Assembly: GCF_003347495.1 (NCBI RefSeq)
Contig: NZ_QCXY01000001.1
Location: forward strand, 806,001-870,000
Source of the DNA: Pleomorphovibrio marinus
GTDB lineage: Bacteria; Bacteroidota; Bacteroidia; Cytophagales; Cyclobacteriaceae
Length of the DNA: 64,000 nucleotides
Direction of reading: 5' to 3'
A model generated the notes under the pieces. The model saw only the letters and a list, made by a program, of their open reading frames with translations. It made no database searches and was not told the DNA's origin. Made by a program: the position numbers and the translations under genes. Positions 45,248 through 53,638 of the stretch are shown in pieces (position 1 is the first letter of the stretch; every line of letters starts with the position of its first letter).

Positions 45248-45973
45248 ATGCCTCGCTTAGATTTGCTTCTGTTTCCTCTACTTGGTGGGTATTTATTTTT
45301 AATTAGCTTCAAGATAACTAAGTTTTACCATCAAAGGATAGAAAGGCAGAGATTGATTTTTAATGCACTAATAGCAGCAATTTTTTTAACAATTTTGGCT
45401 TTAGCTTTTGATAGATTGATTTTACAAATACCTTATATTCAACCAATTAGAAATTGGTTTATAAGTTTAAATCCTTATACAACTTTGCCTGGATTAAACT
45501 TTTCCTTGCTGATTTTTTTTCTTGCTCTTCCACTTGCTTGGGGACTAAATATTTTATTGCCCAATAAAGCCTCAATGCTTTATGTAGTAGAAAGGTGGGG
45601 CAATCAAATTGAGTTATTGTTCTGGAAATCATTAAATGCAAAAAAAGATTCAGAAAAACTATTGATGCTTACGACAAAGTCCAACAAAGTTTACATAGCA
45701 TACATCAATAGAATATCTGATCCCATTGGTGATCCATTTGTTACACTAATACCAAATCTTAGTGGTTTCAGAGAAAAAAATACCCTCGAATTGATCATTA
45801 CAACAAATTATATTGAAGTTCTTAAACATTTTATAGATGAAAACAAGGTTCAACTAATTGATGAAAAGTTAGGAGTTACGATTCCCATTGCCGAAATATC
45901 TATGGTTTCAAAATTTGATTTTGATATTTTTAAAGGGTATTTTAACAAAAGTGAACCTAATTCATCAGTCTGA
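45248..45973 (+). CDS. Hypothetical membrane protein in AT-rich insert
   Basis: A 241-residue protein with three hydrophobic N-terminal helices (LLLFPLLGGYLFLISFKI, LIFNALIAAIFLTILALAF, LNFSLLIFFLALPLAWGLNI) and a C-terminal cytoplasmic domain of about 120 residues (SLNAKKDSEKLLMLTTKSNK, VYIAYINRISDPIGD). The layout is reminiscent of DUF6338-type membrane proteins, which are often mobile-island genes, but I could not confirm this. It begins right after the 68-residue gene and ends 24 bp before the oxidoreductase start. Codon usage and AT content differ from the flanking genes, which suggests insertion. Confidence 0.6.
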   Translation: MPRLDLLLFPLLGGYLFLISFKITKFYHQRIERQRLIFNALIAAIFLTILALAFDRLILQIPYIQPIRNWFISLNPYTTLPGLNFSLLIFFLALPLAWGLNILLPNKASMLYVVERWGNQIELLFWKSLNAKKDSEKLLMLTTKSNKVYIAYINRISDPIGDPFVTLIPNLSGFREKNTLELIITTNYIEVLKHFIDENKVQLIDEKLGVTIPIAEISMVSKFDFDIFKGYFNKSEPNSSV

Positions 45974-45997
45974 TTGAAATTAAATAAACCCAAAATT

Positions 45998-47464
45998 ATG
46001 AACCACAGAAGAAACTTCCTGAAAAAATCTCTACTTGGCACCGCCGGCATCAGCATAGGTGCCATGGGGTTCAGTGCCAAGTCCTACGCTAATATCATGG
46101 GGGCCAATGACCGCCTACGGGTGGCCATATGCGGAGTAAATGGAAGAGGAAAAAACCACATCAGTGGATTCACCTCACTGGAGGATGTGGAAATAGCCTG
46201 TCTGGTGGAACCCGATAAGGATGTACTTGCTGCCCGAATCGCCGACCTCAAGGACAAAGGCGGGGTACATAGCCGTGCCAAGGGGGAAGCGGATGTGCGA
46301 AGGGTTTTGGAAGACAAAAACATAGACGCCATCAGCGTAGCCACACCCAATCACTGGCACTCCCTTATGGTGATCTGGGCGGCTCAAGCGGGGAAACACT
46401 GCTATGTGGAAAAACCCGCCAGCCACGACGTGTACGAGGGCAGGGTGGCACTGGCCGCCGCAGAAAAATACGGAGTCGTCATCCAACACGGGGCACAGCG
46501 CCGCAGCAGTGACAACTGGGCCGGACAAATCAGTGACATACGATCCGGAAAATACGGTAAACTGCTGGTATCCCACGGCTTTGCCTGCAAACCCCGGGAA
46601 GGCATTGGCTTTAAACCCAATACCTCCCCTCCCAAAAATCTGGACTGGAACCTCTGGAAAGGGCCGGCAGTCATCGATCAATTCAATGAAAATTTGGTCC
46701 ATTATAACTGGCATTGGAACTGGCTGGTGGGCAATGGGGAGCTCAATAACCAGGGAACCCACCAACTGGACGTGGCCTATTGGGCATTGGACCCCGAGGT
46801 GGCCAATACCCATCCGAAAAGGGTTATGGCCATCGGAGGTCGCTTTGTCTGGGACGATCAGGGAGAAACTCCAAATACCATGTTTGCGGTGGCAGAATTC
46901 GCCAATGGGCAACAGGTGTTCTTCAATGTGAGAAATGTAAACCACGAAGGATACGAACACCAGGTGACCAACCATTTCTATTTTGAGGACGGGGGAAAGC
47001 TTATCGACGGGGAATACCATTCGCACAATGGCAGTCAACCCAGGGATGTAAAGGTTGAGCAGGTGAAGATCACCCCGGGAGGGCCTTATGGGAGTTTTGT
47101 GGCGGCATGCAAGGCCAATGACCCCATGATGGCCAATGGCAATATGTATGATGCCCATTTTAGCTGCACCTTGGGACACTTGATGAACATATCCTACCGC
47201 TTAGGGGAAAAGGTACCTTTCAATGGCAAGGCGGGACGCTTCGGTGACAATCAACTGGCCTATGAAGAGTTTATGAAAATCCATGAAATCGCCAGGGACG
47301 GTATGGGCGTGCCCGTAAACCAAGAAAATTACATCGTAGGGCCTTGGCTGGAGTTTGATGGTGAAACGGAGCTGTTTGTTGGGGAGCATTCCCGTGAAGC
47401 AAACAGGTTGCTCTTTGACCCCCGCAACCCGGGTTACGATATCCCCTCCCCACAGTCGGTGTAA
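45998..47464 (+). CDS. Gfo/Idh/MocA family oxidoreductase, exported via twin-arginine signal
   Basis: A 488-residue NAD(P)-dependent sugar oxidoreductase. The start is the ATG at 45998 (MNHRRNFLKKS), not the upstream TTG. The N-terminus is a twin-arginine signal (Arg4-Arg5, then TAGISIGAMGFSAKSYA). The Rossmann motif is VAICGVNGRGKNH and the catalytic-site hallmark EKPASHDVYEG is present. WHWNWLVGNGELNNQGTHQL and YWALDPEV belong to the C-terminal substrate domain. Exported Gfo/Idh enzymes are common in Bacteroidota and Planctomycetes near DUF1501 genes. The M14 carboxypeptidase gene follows after 21 bp. Confidence 0.92.
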   Translation: MNHRRNFLKKSLLGTAGISIGAMGFSAKSYANIMGANDRLRVAICGVNGRGKNHISGFTSLEDVEIACLVEPDKDVLAARIADLKDKGGVHSRAKGEADVRRVLEDKNIDAISVATPNHWHSLMVIWAAQAGKHCYVEKPASHDVYEGRVALAAAEKYGVVIQHGAQRRSSDNWAGQISDIRSGKYGKLLVSHGFACKPREGIGFKPNTSPPKNLDWNLWKGPAVIDQFNENLVHYNWHWNWLVGNGELNNQGTHQLDVAYWALDPEVANTHPKRVMAIGGRFVWDDQGETPNTMFAVAEFANGQQVFFNVRNVNHEGYEHQVTNHFYFEDGGKLIDGEYHSHNGSQPRDVKVEQVKITPGGPYGSFVAACKANDPMMANGNMYDAHFSCTLGHLMNISYRLGEKVPFNGKAGRFGDNQLAYEEFMKIHEIARDGMGVPVNQENYIVGPWLEFDGETELFVGEHSREANRLLFDPRNPGYDIPSPQSV

Positions 47465-47485
47465 GACTATTGGTTAATAATTGAG

Positions 47486-48718
47486 ATGATTCGAAATCTA
47501 GTGGTATTATCATTCCTTTTTCTAATGGTGAACCAAGGGGTAAAAGGACAACAAATTGACATCGATTTTCCAGGTGGGAATATCATTGTCGATCAGCCTG
47601 GTAGCACAAGCACGCTTTATTATACCCTAGATGCAGATACCGTTGGCATAAGACCTGACTTGAGGGACACCAGTGAAGAATGGTTTTATTGGATGTTCAG
47701 AGTAAATGGAATGGAAGGAAAGAGGGTGTACTTCCAATTTCCTAAACGTCAGGTAGGCACTATGGGTCCAGCGATCAGTATGGACGGGGGGCAATCTTGG
47801 TCTTGGCAAGAGGAAAAAATCGGAGAGGGGAAGGATTACTTTGTTTATGGTTTCGACAATAGTGGAAAAGAAGTCTGCTTCAGTGTGGGATACCCGTACT
47901 TGGAAAAGGATTTTACACAATTTATACAAAACTATATCGATCATCCCCAATTATCCCTTTCCACCTTGACCAAATCCGAGAAAGGAAGAAGTGCGGAGTT
48001 ATTGGAAATCAAAGCTAAGGAAGCAACTTCCAAAGCCAAGGTAGTCATTGCCGCCCGTCATCATGCCAATGAGGCCATGGTGAGCTTTGTATTGGAAGGT
48101 TTTATCCGATCCATGCTTGAAGATAATGAGCCGGCCATGGCATGGTTAAGACAACATGTGGACTTTCTCATCCTGCCTTTTATGGACAAGGACGGCGTGC
48201 AGGATGGGGATCAAGGGAAACTCAGGAAGCCCTGGGACCACGATGTGGATTATGCTGAAAACCCTATTTACCAGAGCACCCAAGCCTTGAAAAACACCAT
48301 GCTAAATTGGGGGGAAGGGAAAATCACTACAGTATTTGATCTCCATTGTCCATGGCTTTTTGGCGAGTGGAACGAGCACATCTATTTTGTGGGAGATGAA
48401 GATCCAGCTATTGCCCAAGAACAGCAGCGGTTTATTTCCATTCTCAATGAGCATCAAAGCGGTGAACTGGTCTTGGATGCGGAAAAGGCATGGTTACCTT
48501 ATGGTGAGGGATGGAACGTGTGGGAAGAGGACGGAAATTTACAGGTGCCATTTTTGGACTGGGCGAAAACCCTCACAGGGGTCAAGCTTACCAGCATTCT
48601 TGAATTCCCCTTTGCCAACCATGGAAAGCAAGTCATCCACCCTGAGAATGCCCGGCAATTTGGGCGGGACATGGCTAGGGCCTTGGGAATCTACTTAAAA
48701 ATTGAATCATCGAAATAG
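47486..48718 (+). CDS. M14-family zinc carboxypeptidase-like protein, secreted
   Basis: A 410-residue exported protein with a signal peptide (LVVLSFLFLMVNQGVKGQ). The first 130 residues form a beta-sandwich (EEWFYWMFRVNGMEGKRVYF), like the N-terminal domain of AGBL/CCP carboxypeptidases. The catalytic domain has the zinc motif in AARHHANEAMVSFVLEG (H-x-x-E type, His and Glu) and the third ligand in FDLHCPWLFGEWNEH. A possible catalytic Glu lies in ILEFPFANHGKQ. The likely activity is removal of C-terminal amino acids or another amidohydrolase reaction. It shares an operon with the oxidoreductase gene and is followed by the repeat array. Confidence 0.82.
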   Translation: MIRNLVVLSFLFLMVNQGVKGQQIDIDFPGGNIIVDQPGSTSTLYYTLDADTVGIRPDLRDTSEEWFYWMFRVNGMEGKRVYFQFPKRQVGTMGPAISMDGGQSWSWQEEKIGEGKDYFVYGFDNSGKEVCFSVGYPYLEKDFTQFIQNYIDHPQLSLSTLTKSEKGRSAELLEIKAKEATSKAKVVIAARHHANEAMVSFVLEGFIRSMLEDNEPAMAWLRQHVDFLILPFMDKDGVQDGDQGKLRKPWDHDVDYAENPIYQSTQALKNTMLNWGEGKITTVFDLHCPWLFGEWNEHIYFVGDEDPAIAQEQQRFISILNEHQSGELVLDAEKAWLPYGEGWNVWEEDGNLQVPFLDWAKTLTGVKLTSILEFPFANHGKQVIHPENARQFGRDMARALGIYLKIESSK

Positions 48719-48730
48719 AATGATTATTTG

Positions 48731-48937
48731 GAACGCAGATCACACGGATCTAGCAGATTAACTCAGATTATTTTTTATTGGCTAAAACCCTTCTGCGTGC
48801 ATCTGCAGTATCTGTGGGAGATAATCTCCTGAAGCAAAAGGAACGCTGATGAAACGGATCTGGCGGATTGCCGCTGATTGCTTTTTGACTGACTAGAAAC
48901 CCTTCTGCGTGCATTTGCACAATTTGGGAGATCAATG
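48731..48937 (+). repeat. Two copies of the ~110-bp intergenic repeat, upstream cluster
   Basis: Copies at 48731-48840 and 48841-48937 begin with GAACGCnGATnnnACGGATC and share the central AACCCTTCTGCGTGCATyTG and a GGGAGATnAT end. The same family occurs at 50239-50737. In each copy the left part (ACGGAT, GCGGATT) and the right part (CTGCGTGCATCTGC) are imperfect inverted repeats of each other. Confidence 0.85.
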
Positions 48938-49021
48938 TGCCTGTTCTCACGTTAAAAATTTACTTTCCAAAACAAGGATAAATCAACTAAACTTTTTATA
49001 TTAAGGGATTAGTTGAATAAC

Positions 49022-50161
49022 ATGAAGTATTTTACCTTTTTCCTTATATCTCTACTAATCAGTGCCTGTGGAGATCCATCTGATAGTGAGACCACCGAGG
49101 TTAGCCTGAAAAAAGCGGGAACCTTGGAGCTTCCATTGGATGATAGAACTTCATATAAGACCCTCCACTTATCCTACCATGTGGATAGTTTCTCAACTGA
49201 TAAGATTCCCTATTTGGTGTTTTTGGAAAATAATGTGCCTATCATTCATTTTTTTGATCTAGAAAATAGAATACTCTCCTTTTCTGTTCCTCTTAAGGAG
49301 GAAGGCCCTGAGAGTGTGGGAAGGCCCAGTGGATTAAAAGTTTTAAATTTGGATTCAATTTTTGTGGTTTCAGGCTCTGATAGAAAAATTTCTATTATAA
49401 ACCACAGGGGTAGCCTTCTTTATTCTTGTAGCCTTATCAAAGACGGACGGTTACCTGGCTCACATTCTGGCATGCCGGCTTCCTATACCATTAATCCGCT
49501 TAATGTTTATGGAGACAAATTAATCCTAAATGTAGCCCCTGACAGAAGCCCATGGATTCCCGAATATTATGAGGCACCTAGTATGATAACATTTGATGTG
49601 GAAACTTGCACAATTGACTACTTTAATAATTATCCTAATGCCATGAGGGGAAAGGTTTGGGGGTCTAGGGGAATGAGTTATTCCACAACCAGAAATAACA
49701 AAGATCAACTGGTTAGTTCCTTTTCATCAGACCATTTTGTCCAGGTGATGGAATTGTCTGATTTTTCTCAAAATGAATACCTGGCAAAGAGCAATTATTT
49801 CGATGAATTGGAACCCCACGAAAACCCCGGGGTAGATACCGATAGGGAATATGTATTCACTACTCCTAGTTACGGTGCTATTATTTTTGATCCTTATCGT
49901 TCTGTTTATTATAGATTGGCTCGGCATGGGGTATCAGAATTCAATCAGGAACTAGAGTTCCACGATCAAAGCTTTTCCATCATCATTCTGGATCAGGACT
50001 TTAACACTTTGGGAGAGACTTTATTCCCAGGGGAGCGGTATGTTTCCAGCCAATACTTTCTCACCGAAGAAGGGCTTTACCTTTCCACCAACAACGACAG
50101 CAACCCAGAGCTAAGGGAAGATATTTTGTCCTTCGACCTTTTTACCGTGGAGGGGCTATAG
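49022..50161 (+). CDS. DUF4221-like lipoprotein, first copy
   Basis: A 379-residue predicted lipoprotein. The start is the ATG at 49022 (MKYFTFFLISLLISAC), with Cys16 as lipobox cysteine. The mature part shows beta-propeller-like repeats (NVPIIHFFDLENRILSFSVP, KISIINHRGSLLYSC, FSIIILDQDFNTLGETLFPG) resembling the DUF4221 family of Bacteroidota lipoproteins. Function is unknown. It is flanked on both sides by the 110-bp repeat family and lies about 890 bp before a second gene of similar type (51053). The two are probably diverged paralogues. Confidence 0.65.
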   Translation: MKYFTFFLISLLISACGDPSDSETTEVSLKKAGTLELPLDDRTSYKTLHLSYHVDSFSTDKIPYLVFLENNVPIIHFFDLENRILSFSVPLKEEGPESVGRPSGLKVLNLDSIFVVSGSDRKISIINHRGSLLYSCSLIKDGRLPGSHSGMPASYTINPLNVYGDKLILNVAPDRSPWIPEYYEAPSMITFDVETCTIDYFNNYPNAMRGKVWGSRGMSYSTTRNNKDQLVSSFSSDHFVQVMELSDFSQNEYLAKSNYFDELEPHENPGVDTDREYVFTTPSYGAIIFDPYRSVYYRLARHGVSEFNQELEFHDQSFSIIILDQDFNTLGETLFPGERYVSSQYFLTEEGLYLSTNNDSNPELREDILSFDLFTVEGL

Positions 50162-50238
50162 ACGGAATGGGAATAGAAAACCCCAGACTAACTCTTTTTG
50201 AAAAACACAAAAGGGAAAGTCGATTGTAAGGATTAAGG

Positions 50239-50737
50239 GGAACGATGCTGATATCTTGAACTGAGCTAAAATCCTTCTGCGTTCATCTGCGGTATCACCG
50301 GGAGATCATTTAAGGGAACAAAAGGAACGCTGATGGCACGGATCCGGCGGATTAACGCTAATTATTTTTTATTGGCTAAAAACCCTTCTGCGTGCATCTG
50401 CAATATCTGCGGGGGATTATTTCCGGAAGCAAAAGGAACGCTGATAATACGGATCTGGCGGATTGACGCTGATTATTTTTTATTGGCTAAACATCCCTCT
50501 GCGATATCTGCGGGAGATTATATCCGGAAGCAAATGGAACGCTGATGACGTGGATTAAGCGGATTGACGCTGTTTTTTATGACTGACTAGAAACCATTCA
50601 GCATGCATCTGCAATATCTGCGGGAGATAATCTTAGGAAAGGAAAGGAATGCTGGTTTAAGGGATAGTTGTGGATCTATTTAGGAAATAATAATAACATC
50701 AGTGATCATCCGCACAATCAGCGTCATCGGCGTTCCA
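50239..50737 (+). repeat. Array of ~110-bp intergenic repeats, downstream cluster
   Basis: A partial copy (50239-50324) is followed by full copies at 50325-50435, 50436-50536 and 50537-50646, a truncated copy at about 50647, and a short inverted copy at 50701-50737. Each full copy starts GAACGCTGATnnnnCGGAT, contains GCGGATTnACGCT, then TCTGCGnnATCTGC and CTGCGGGAGATnAT. Together with 48731-48937 this brackets one lipoprotein gene. There is no ORF in the array. Confidence 0.9.
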
Positions 50738-50795
50738 AAAGACGTTTTGCACCTTACTTACTGAATCCTTAGATTCTTTACTTTGTACAAAATGC

Positions 50796-50837
50796 TTACA
50801 TTGACAGTGTAAATTAGTTTACGTTGACAATGTAAAC
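50796..50837. promoter_or_regulatory. Two tandem near-palindromic operator-like sites
   Basis: TTACATTGACAGTGTAAA (50796-50813) and a longer copy GTTTACG-TTGACAA-TGTAAAC (50817-50837) each read TTTACnTTGACAnTGTAAA. Their TTGAC cores are 23 bp apart, about two helical turns. This looks like a double binding site for a dimeric regulator, but no regulator gene is nearby. Confidence 0.5.
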
Positions 50838-50879
50838 TTTTTGGTTTGCAAGTTAAAACCGGTATATTTCTTACCAGTA

Positions 50880-51034
50880 ATGCTTATAATGGTAGTTAAG
50901 GAAAACATTAAGGCAGCATTTGAGTCGCAACTTCCAATGCTGTACAAAAATTCTGGATTTTTGAGAAAATGAATTATATCGTAGATTCTAACGCCTCACT
51001 TTTAAGTGGAATCGAGATGGATAGAAGGATCTAA
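50880..51034 (+). other. Two very short overlapping open frames, possible gene remnants
   Basis: An ATG at 50880 opens a 30-residue frame (MLIMVVKENIKAAFESQ...) ending at 50972. It overlaps by 4 bp (ATGA) a second ATG at 50969 with a 21-residue frame (MNYIVDSNASLLSGIE...) ending at 51034. The second starts like a PIN-domain protein, but both are far too short to be complete. They lie downstream of the tandem dyads. Remnants of a small two-gene module is a guess. Confidence 0.3.
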
Positions 51035-51052
51035 CCAAAGGGAATTTCACCT

Positions 51053-52195
51053 ATGACCTATTATATTTCTTCCTCTAAGATCTTCGCATTACTGCTCTAC
51101 TTTGCGATTTCCTGTACCCCTTCTACCGATAAGTCCCCCGAATCAATCACCCCTCCGGAGTTCAAGAAAACAGACAGCCTTACCATTCATCATAAAGGTG
51201 ACTTGCAACTGTTGAACTGGACGCAAGGCATGGAATACTTTGTCCTTTATGAATCCGAAGAAAAAAGGGTACTTCTGGCAGATAGGCAGGGGGAAATCCT
51301 TCAAAAAAAAAGTCTAAGCAATACAGATACAGCAGGTTCGCTTCCCAGTAAGTTTTATTCCATTCATTTTTTGGACGAAAACCAATTGTTGATGGTTGGT
51401 GCCACACACCTCTACTGGTTGAACGATTCTCTGCAAGGGATAAAGGAAAAGGATATTCCTATCAACCAATTCTCGCTCTACTTCAACCCCGGGCATTTAA
51501 ACCTCCTCCACCAAAATCACCTCTTCACCTTTGGCTATCCAAAGCATGTGATGGATTGGCAGAAAGATGCCCCGGACTTTTATTCCAGATACCCTTTTCT
51601 TTGGGTGTATGACATGGAGGAAGATGACTTTGTTGCTCAGGCAGAATTGCCCTTTACCATCAAGCAAAGGCAAGCACAGGGGCACTTTTTGGACATAGCC
51701 CCATATGCACAAATTCAAGAAGACAAACTTTACCTGCTATTTCCCCACAGCCCGTATATCTTCAGTTACTCCTTTCCTGCGCTAGAGTTGGAGGATAGTT
51801 TAAAGCTGGAGCCGGGGAAGGATTTCACAGCCTGGGAACCAATTCCTAAGGATGAGCTTGCTCCTGGACTTGCCTATGAGCGCATGATCACCTCTTCTGC
51901 CTGGATAGGCTTTCATATTTCCGGGGATAGGATATTAGCTAGCTACCGCATGGCAGCCAGCCAAAATGCCTATTATTCCTACCTTCATGACCCTTCCCCG
52001 GAAGGATTTAAAGAATTTATAGGAACGCACAAAGGTGCGTTATCCTTGATATATGAAAAGGACGAAAAAAGATGGGAGGGGAAATTAGACCCTATCTTTG
52101 AGTTTCGGAATGGTCTTATCATCCGAAGGGAAAAGGCCAAAATGCAACCAACCACGACTTTTTACTTTCTTTCTCTGGCCACATTCACCGAATAA
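51053..52195 (+). CDS. DUF4221-like lipoprotein, second copy
   Basis: A 380-residue predicted lipoprotein with signal ending in LLLYFAISC (Cys20) followed by a Ser/Thr/Pro-rich linker. The rest is beta-rich with propeller-like strands (VLLADRQGEILQKKSL, FYSIHFLDENQLLMVGATHL, LLFPHSPYIFSYSFPALELE). It resembles the DUF4221 family and the protein encoded at 49022, though identity is low by eye. Function is unknown. The reading frame runs directly into the decayed sequence 3' of it. Confidence 0.65.
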   Translation: MTYYISSSKIFALLLYFAISCTPSTDKSPESITPPEFKKTDSLTIHHKGDLQLLNWTQGMEYFVLYESEEKRVLLADRQGEILQKKSLSNTDTAGSLPSKFYSIHFLDENQLLMVGATHLYWLNDSLQGIKEKDIPINQFSLYFNPGHLNLLHQNHLFTFGYPKHVMDWQKDAPDFYSRYPFLWVYDMEEDDFVAQAELPFTIKQRQAQGHFLDIAPYAQIQEDKLYLLFPHSPYIFSYSFPALELEDSLKLEPGKDFTAWEPIPKDELAPGLAYERMITSSAWIGFHISGDRILASYRMAASQNAYYSYLHDPSPEGFKEFIGTHKGALSLIYEKDEKRWEGKLDPIFEFRNGLIIRREKAKMQPTTTFYFLSLATFTE

Positions 52196-52528
52196 GGGTG
52201 TCAATTCTTTATAAAGTCTAATGACGAGGGAAACTTCTTGCAAAATCATTATTATGTCACTTAGGCAGGTAAGATGGTGGAACTGGAGAGTGGCAATTTG
52301 TTCTACTCCTCAGGTACGCATAAGTTTGAAGTTACCTACCAAAAGAACAGAATCGGCAACAATCTTCCCACGGAAATGACCCCTTTTTCGATGCTGAATT
52401 GGAATCAGACCGAGCAAGAATAGTCACGATTTTTCGCCATATTTGATCCGGATGACTCGCCTGAACTGTGGGAAAAAAGGAGGCAATTTCTGACAAATCC
52501 GCCTGTCCACAGGTATAATAACACTTAG
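52196..52528 (+). pseudogene. Decayed coding remnant with in-frame stops
   Basis: Translating in the frame of the preceding gene gives plausible protein interrupted only by TAG codons at 52262-52264 and 52421-52423 before the TAG at 52526-52528. Segments read FFIKSNDEGNFLQNHYYVT, LFYSSGTHKFEVTYQKNR and FAIFDPDDSPELWEKRRQFL. The amino-acid composition is ordinary for a soluble protein. It may be the 3' part of another lost propeller-type lipoprotein gene; the family was not recognised. No ATG-started frame longer than 50 codons is left. Confidence 0.4.
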
Positions 52529-52701
52529 TGTTGATGGAAATGATATAATTTTATCCAAAATTTAGATAATGAAACTCGGTTCTTCTTCAAGTAATTTTAT
52601 TTTAAATTGAAAAATATACTTTACTTATTACCAACCTTCTTTTCAAGGCCATCATCCAAAACTCACCCGGCATCGTATTTCTCCTCAAACTTACCTCCCT
52701 T

Positions 52702-53568
52702 ATGAAAAGTCCATTGCTAATTAAACTAAGAAAAAAATTCCTTTCCAAAATGGAATTAAACAGAGCCTTCAGCAAAAAAATAAGGAATAGGAGACAGAAA
52801 TTCTGGCAAGATGGACTTAAGGACATTTATATCTTACCCGATCCACTTTCAATACCTAAACTTATAGAAATCGCCCATTGGCAGAGATTTATGAGTGATA
52901 AATACAATAGTAGAAGGTTTGTAGAAGAGCTTAACATAAAAACGCCGGCATTATATTGGGTCGGAACCAATATCAAAGACTTACCATGGAAAAGTTTACC
53001 TGAAAACTATGTGATAAGAACAAGTAGAGACTGGGATTCCAAAGGGGTATTTGTTATAAGAAATGGTATGAATCTGCTGAAAAGTGAGCAAGCTAGTATT
53101 CAGGACATAAATAAATATCTGGAAAAATCCCTGGAGAAAAGGCCTTGCTCTTGTGTATTGGTAGAAGAATTCCTTCCCACCGAAAATAATGAATTTCGAC
53201 TTCATATTGACTATAAAGTATACATATTTAATGGCAAAGTTGCTTGCATCCAAGAAATTCAACGTAATACAAAACAAAACACGCACGTCTTTTATGATAG
53301 CGACTGGAACAAACTACCCCAACTGAATTACAATTTCCCCAACGGAAAAGACAACTTACCTCCTAAATGCTTGGATGAAATGCTAAAGGATGCAAGAACC
53401 ATCAGCAAGATATTTAAGAGTTTTGTCCGTCTGGATTTTTACTCGACCCCAAGAGGCTCCGTGTTTGGGGAGTTTACAGGTACCCCAGCTACAGGCTTGT
53501 ATTTCAATGGTAGAGGCAGCAAATTATTAAATTCCTATTGGGAAAAATATTGCCCAGGAATGATTTAA
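52702..53568 (+). CDS. TupA-like ATP-grasp protein
   Basis: A 288-residue protein resembling the ATP-grasp family of TupA (teichuronopeptide synthesis). Conserved-looking segments are SDKYNSRRFVEELNI, LPENYVIRTSRDWDSKGVFV, VLVEEFLPTENNEFRLHIDY, FYDSDWNKLPQLNYNFPNGK and FVRLDFYSTPRGSVFGEFTG, the last containing the metal-binding acidic residues. Such enzymes ligate an amino acid or peptide to an acceptor, often in surface-polysaccharide loci. No polysaccharide genes are adjacent. The gene is conspicuously AT-rich compared with its neighbours, which suggests recent acquisition. It lies between decayed sequence and the M1 peptidase gene. Confidence 0.75.
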   Translation: MKSPLLIKLRKKFLSKMELNRAFSKKIRNRRQKFWQDGLKDIYILPDPLSIPKLIEIAHWQRFMSDKYNSRRFVEELNIKTPALYWVGTNIKDLPWKSLPENYVIRTSRDWDSKGVFVIRNGMNLLKSEQASIQDINKYLEKSLEKRPCSCVLVEEFLPTENNEFRLHIDYKVYIFNGKVACIQEIQRNTKQNTHVFYDSDWNKLPQLNYNFPNGKDNLPPKCLDEMLKDARTISKIFKSFVRLDFYSTPRGSVFGEFTGTPATGLYFNGRGSKLLNSYWEKYCPGMI

Positions 53569-53638
53569 TCAAAAAATCGTATGTTTATATCGGTTTGCGG
53601 TGAACTATTACTATTTAAATGCCTGAAACACCATACGG

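Noticed and set aside
46175-47179. Minus-strand open frame of 334 residues
   Set aside because: It lies fully antisense to the Gfo/Idh/MocA gene, whose motifs are clear; it arises from codon bias and has no family features.
48731-50737. CRISPR array
   Set aside because: The repeats are about 110 bp, adjacent without unique spacers, and interrupted by a gene; no cas genes are near.
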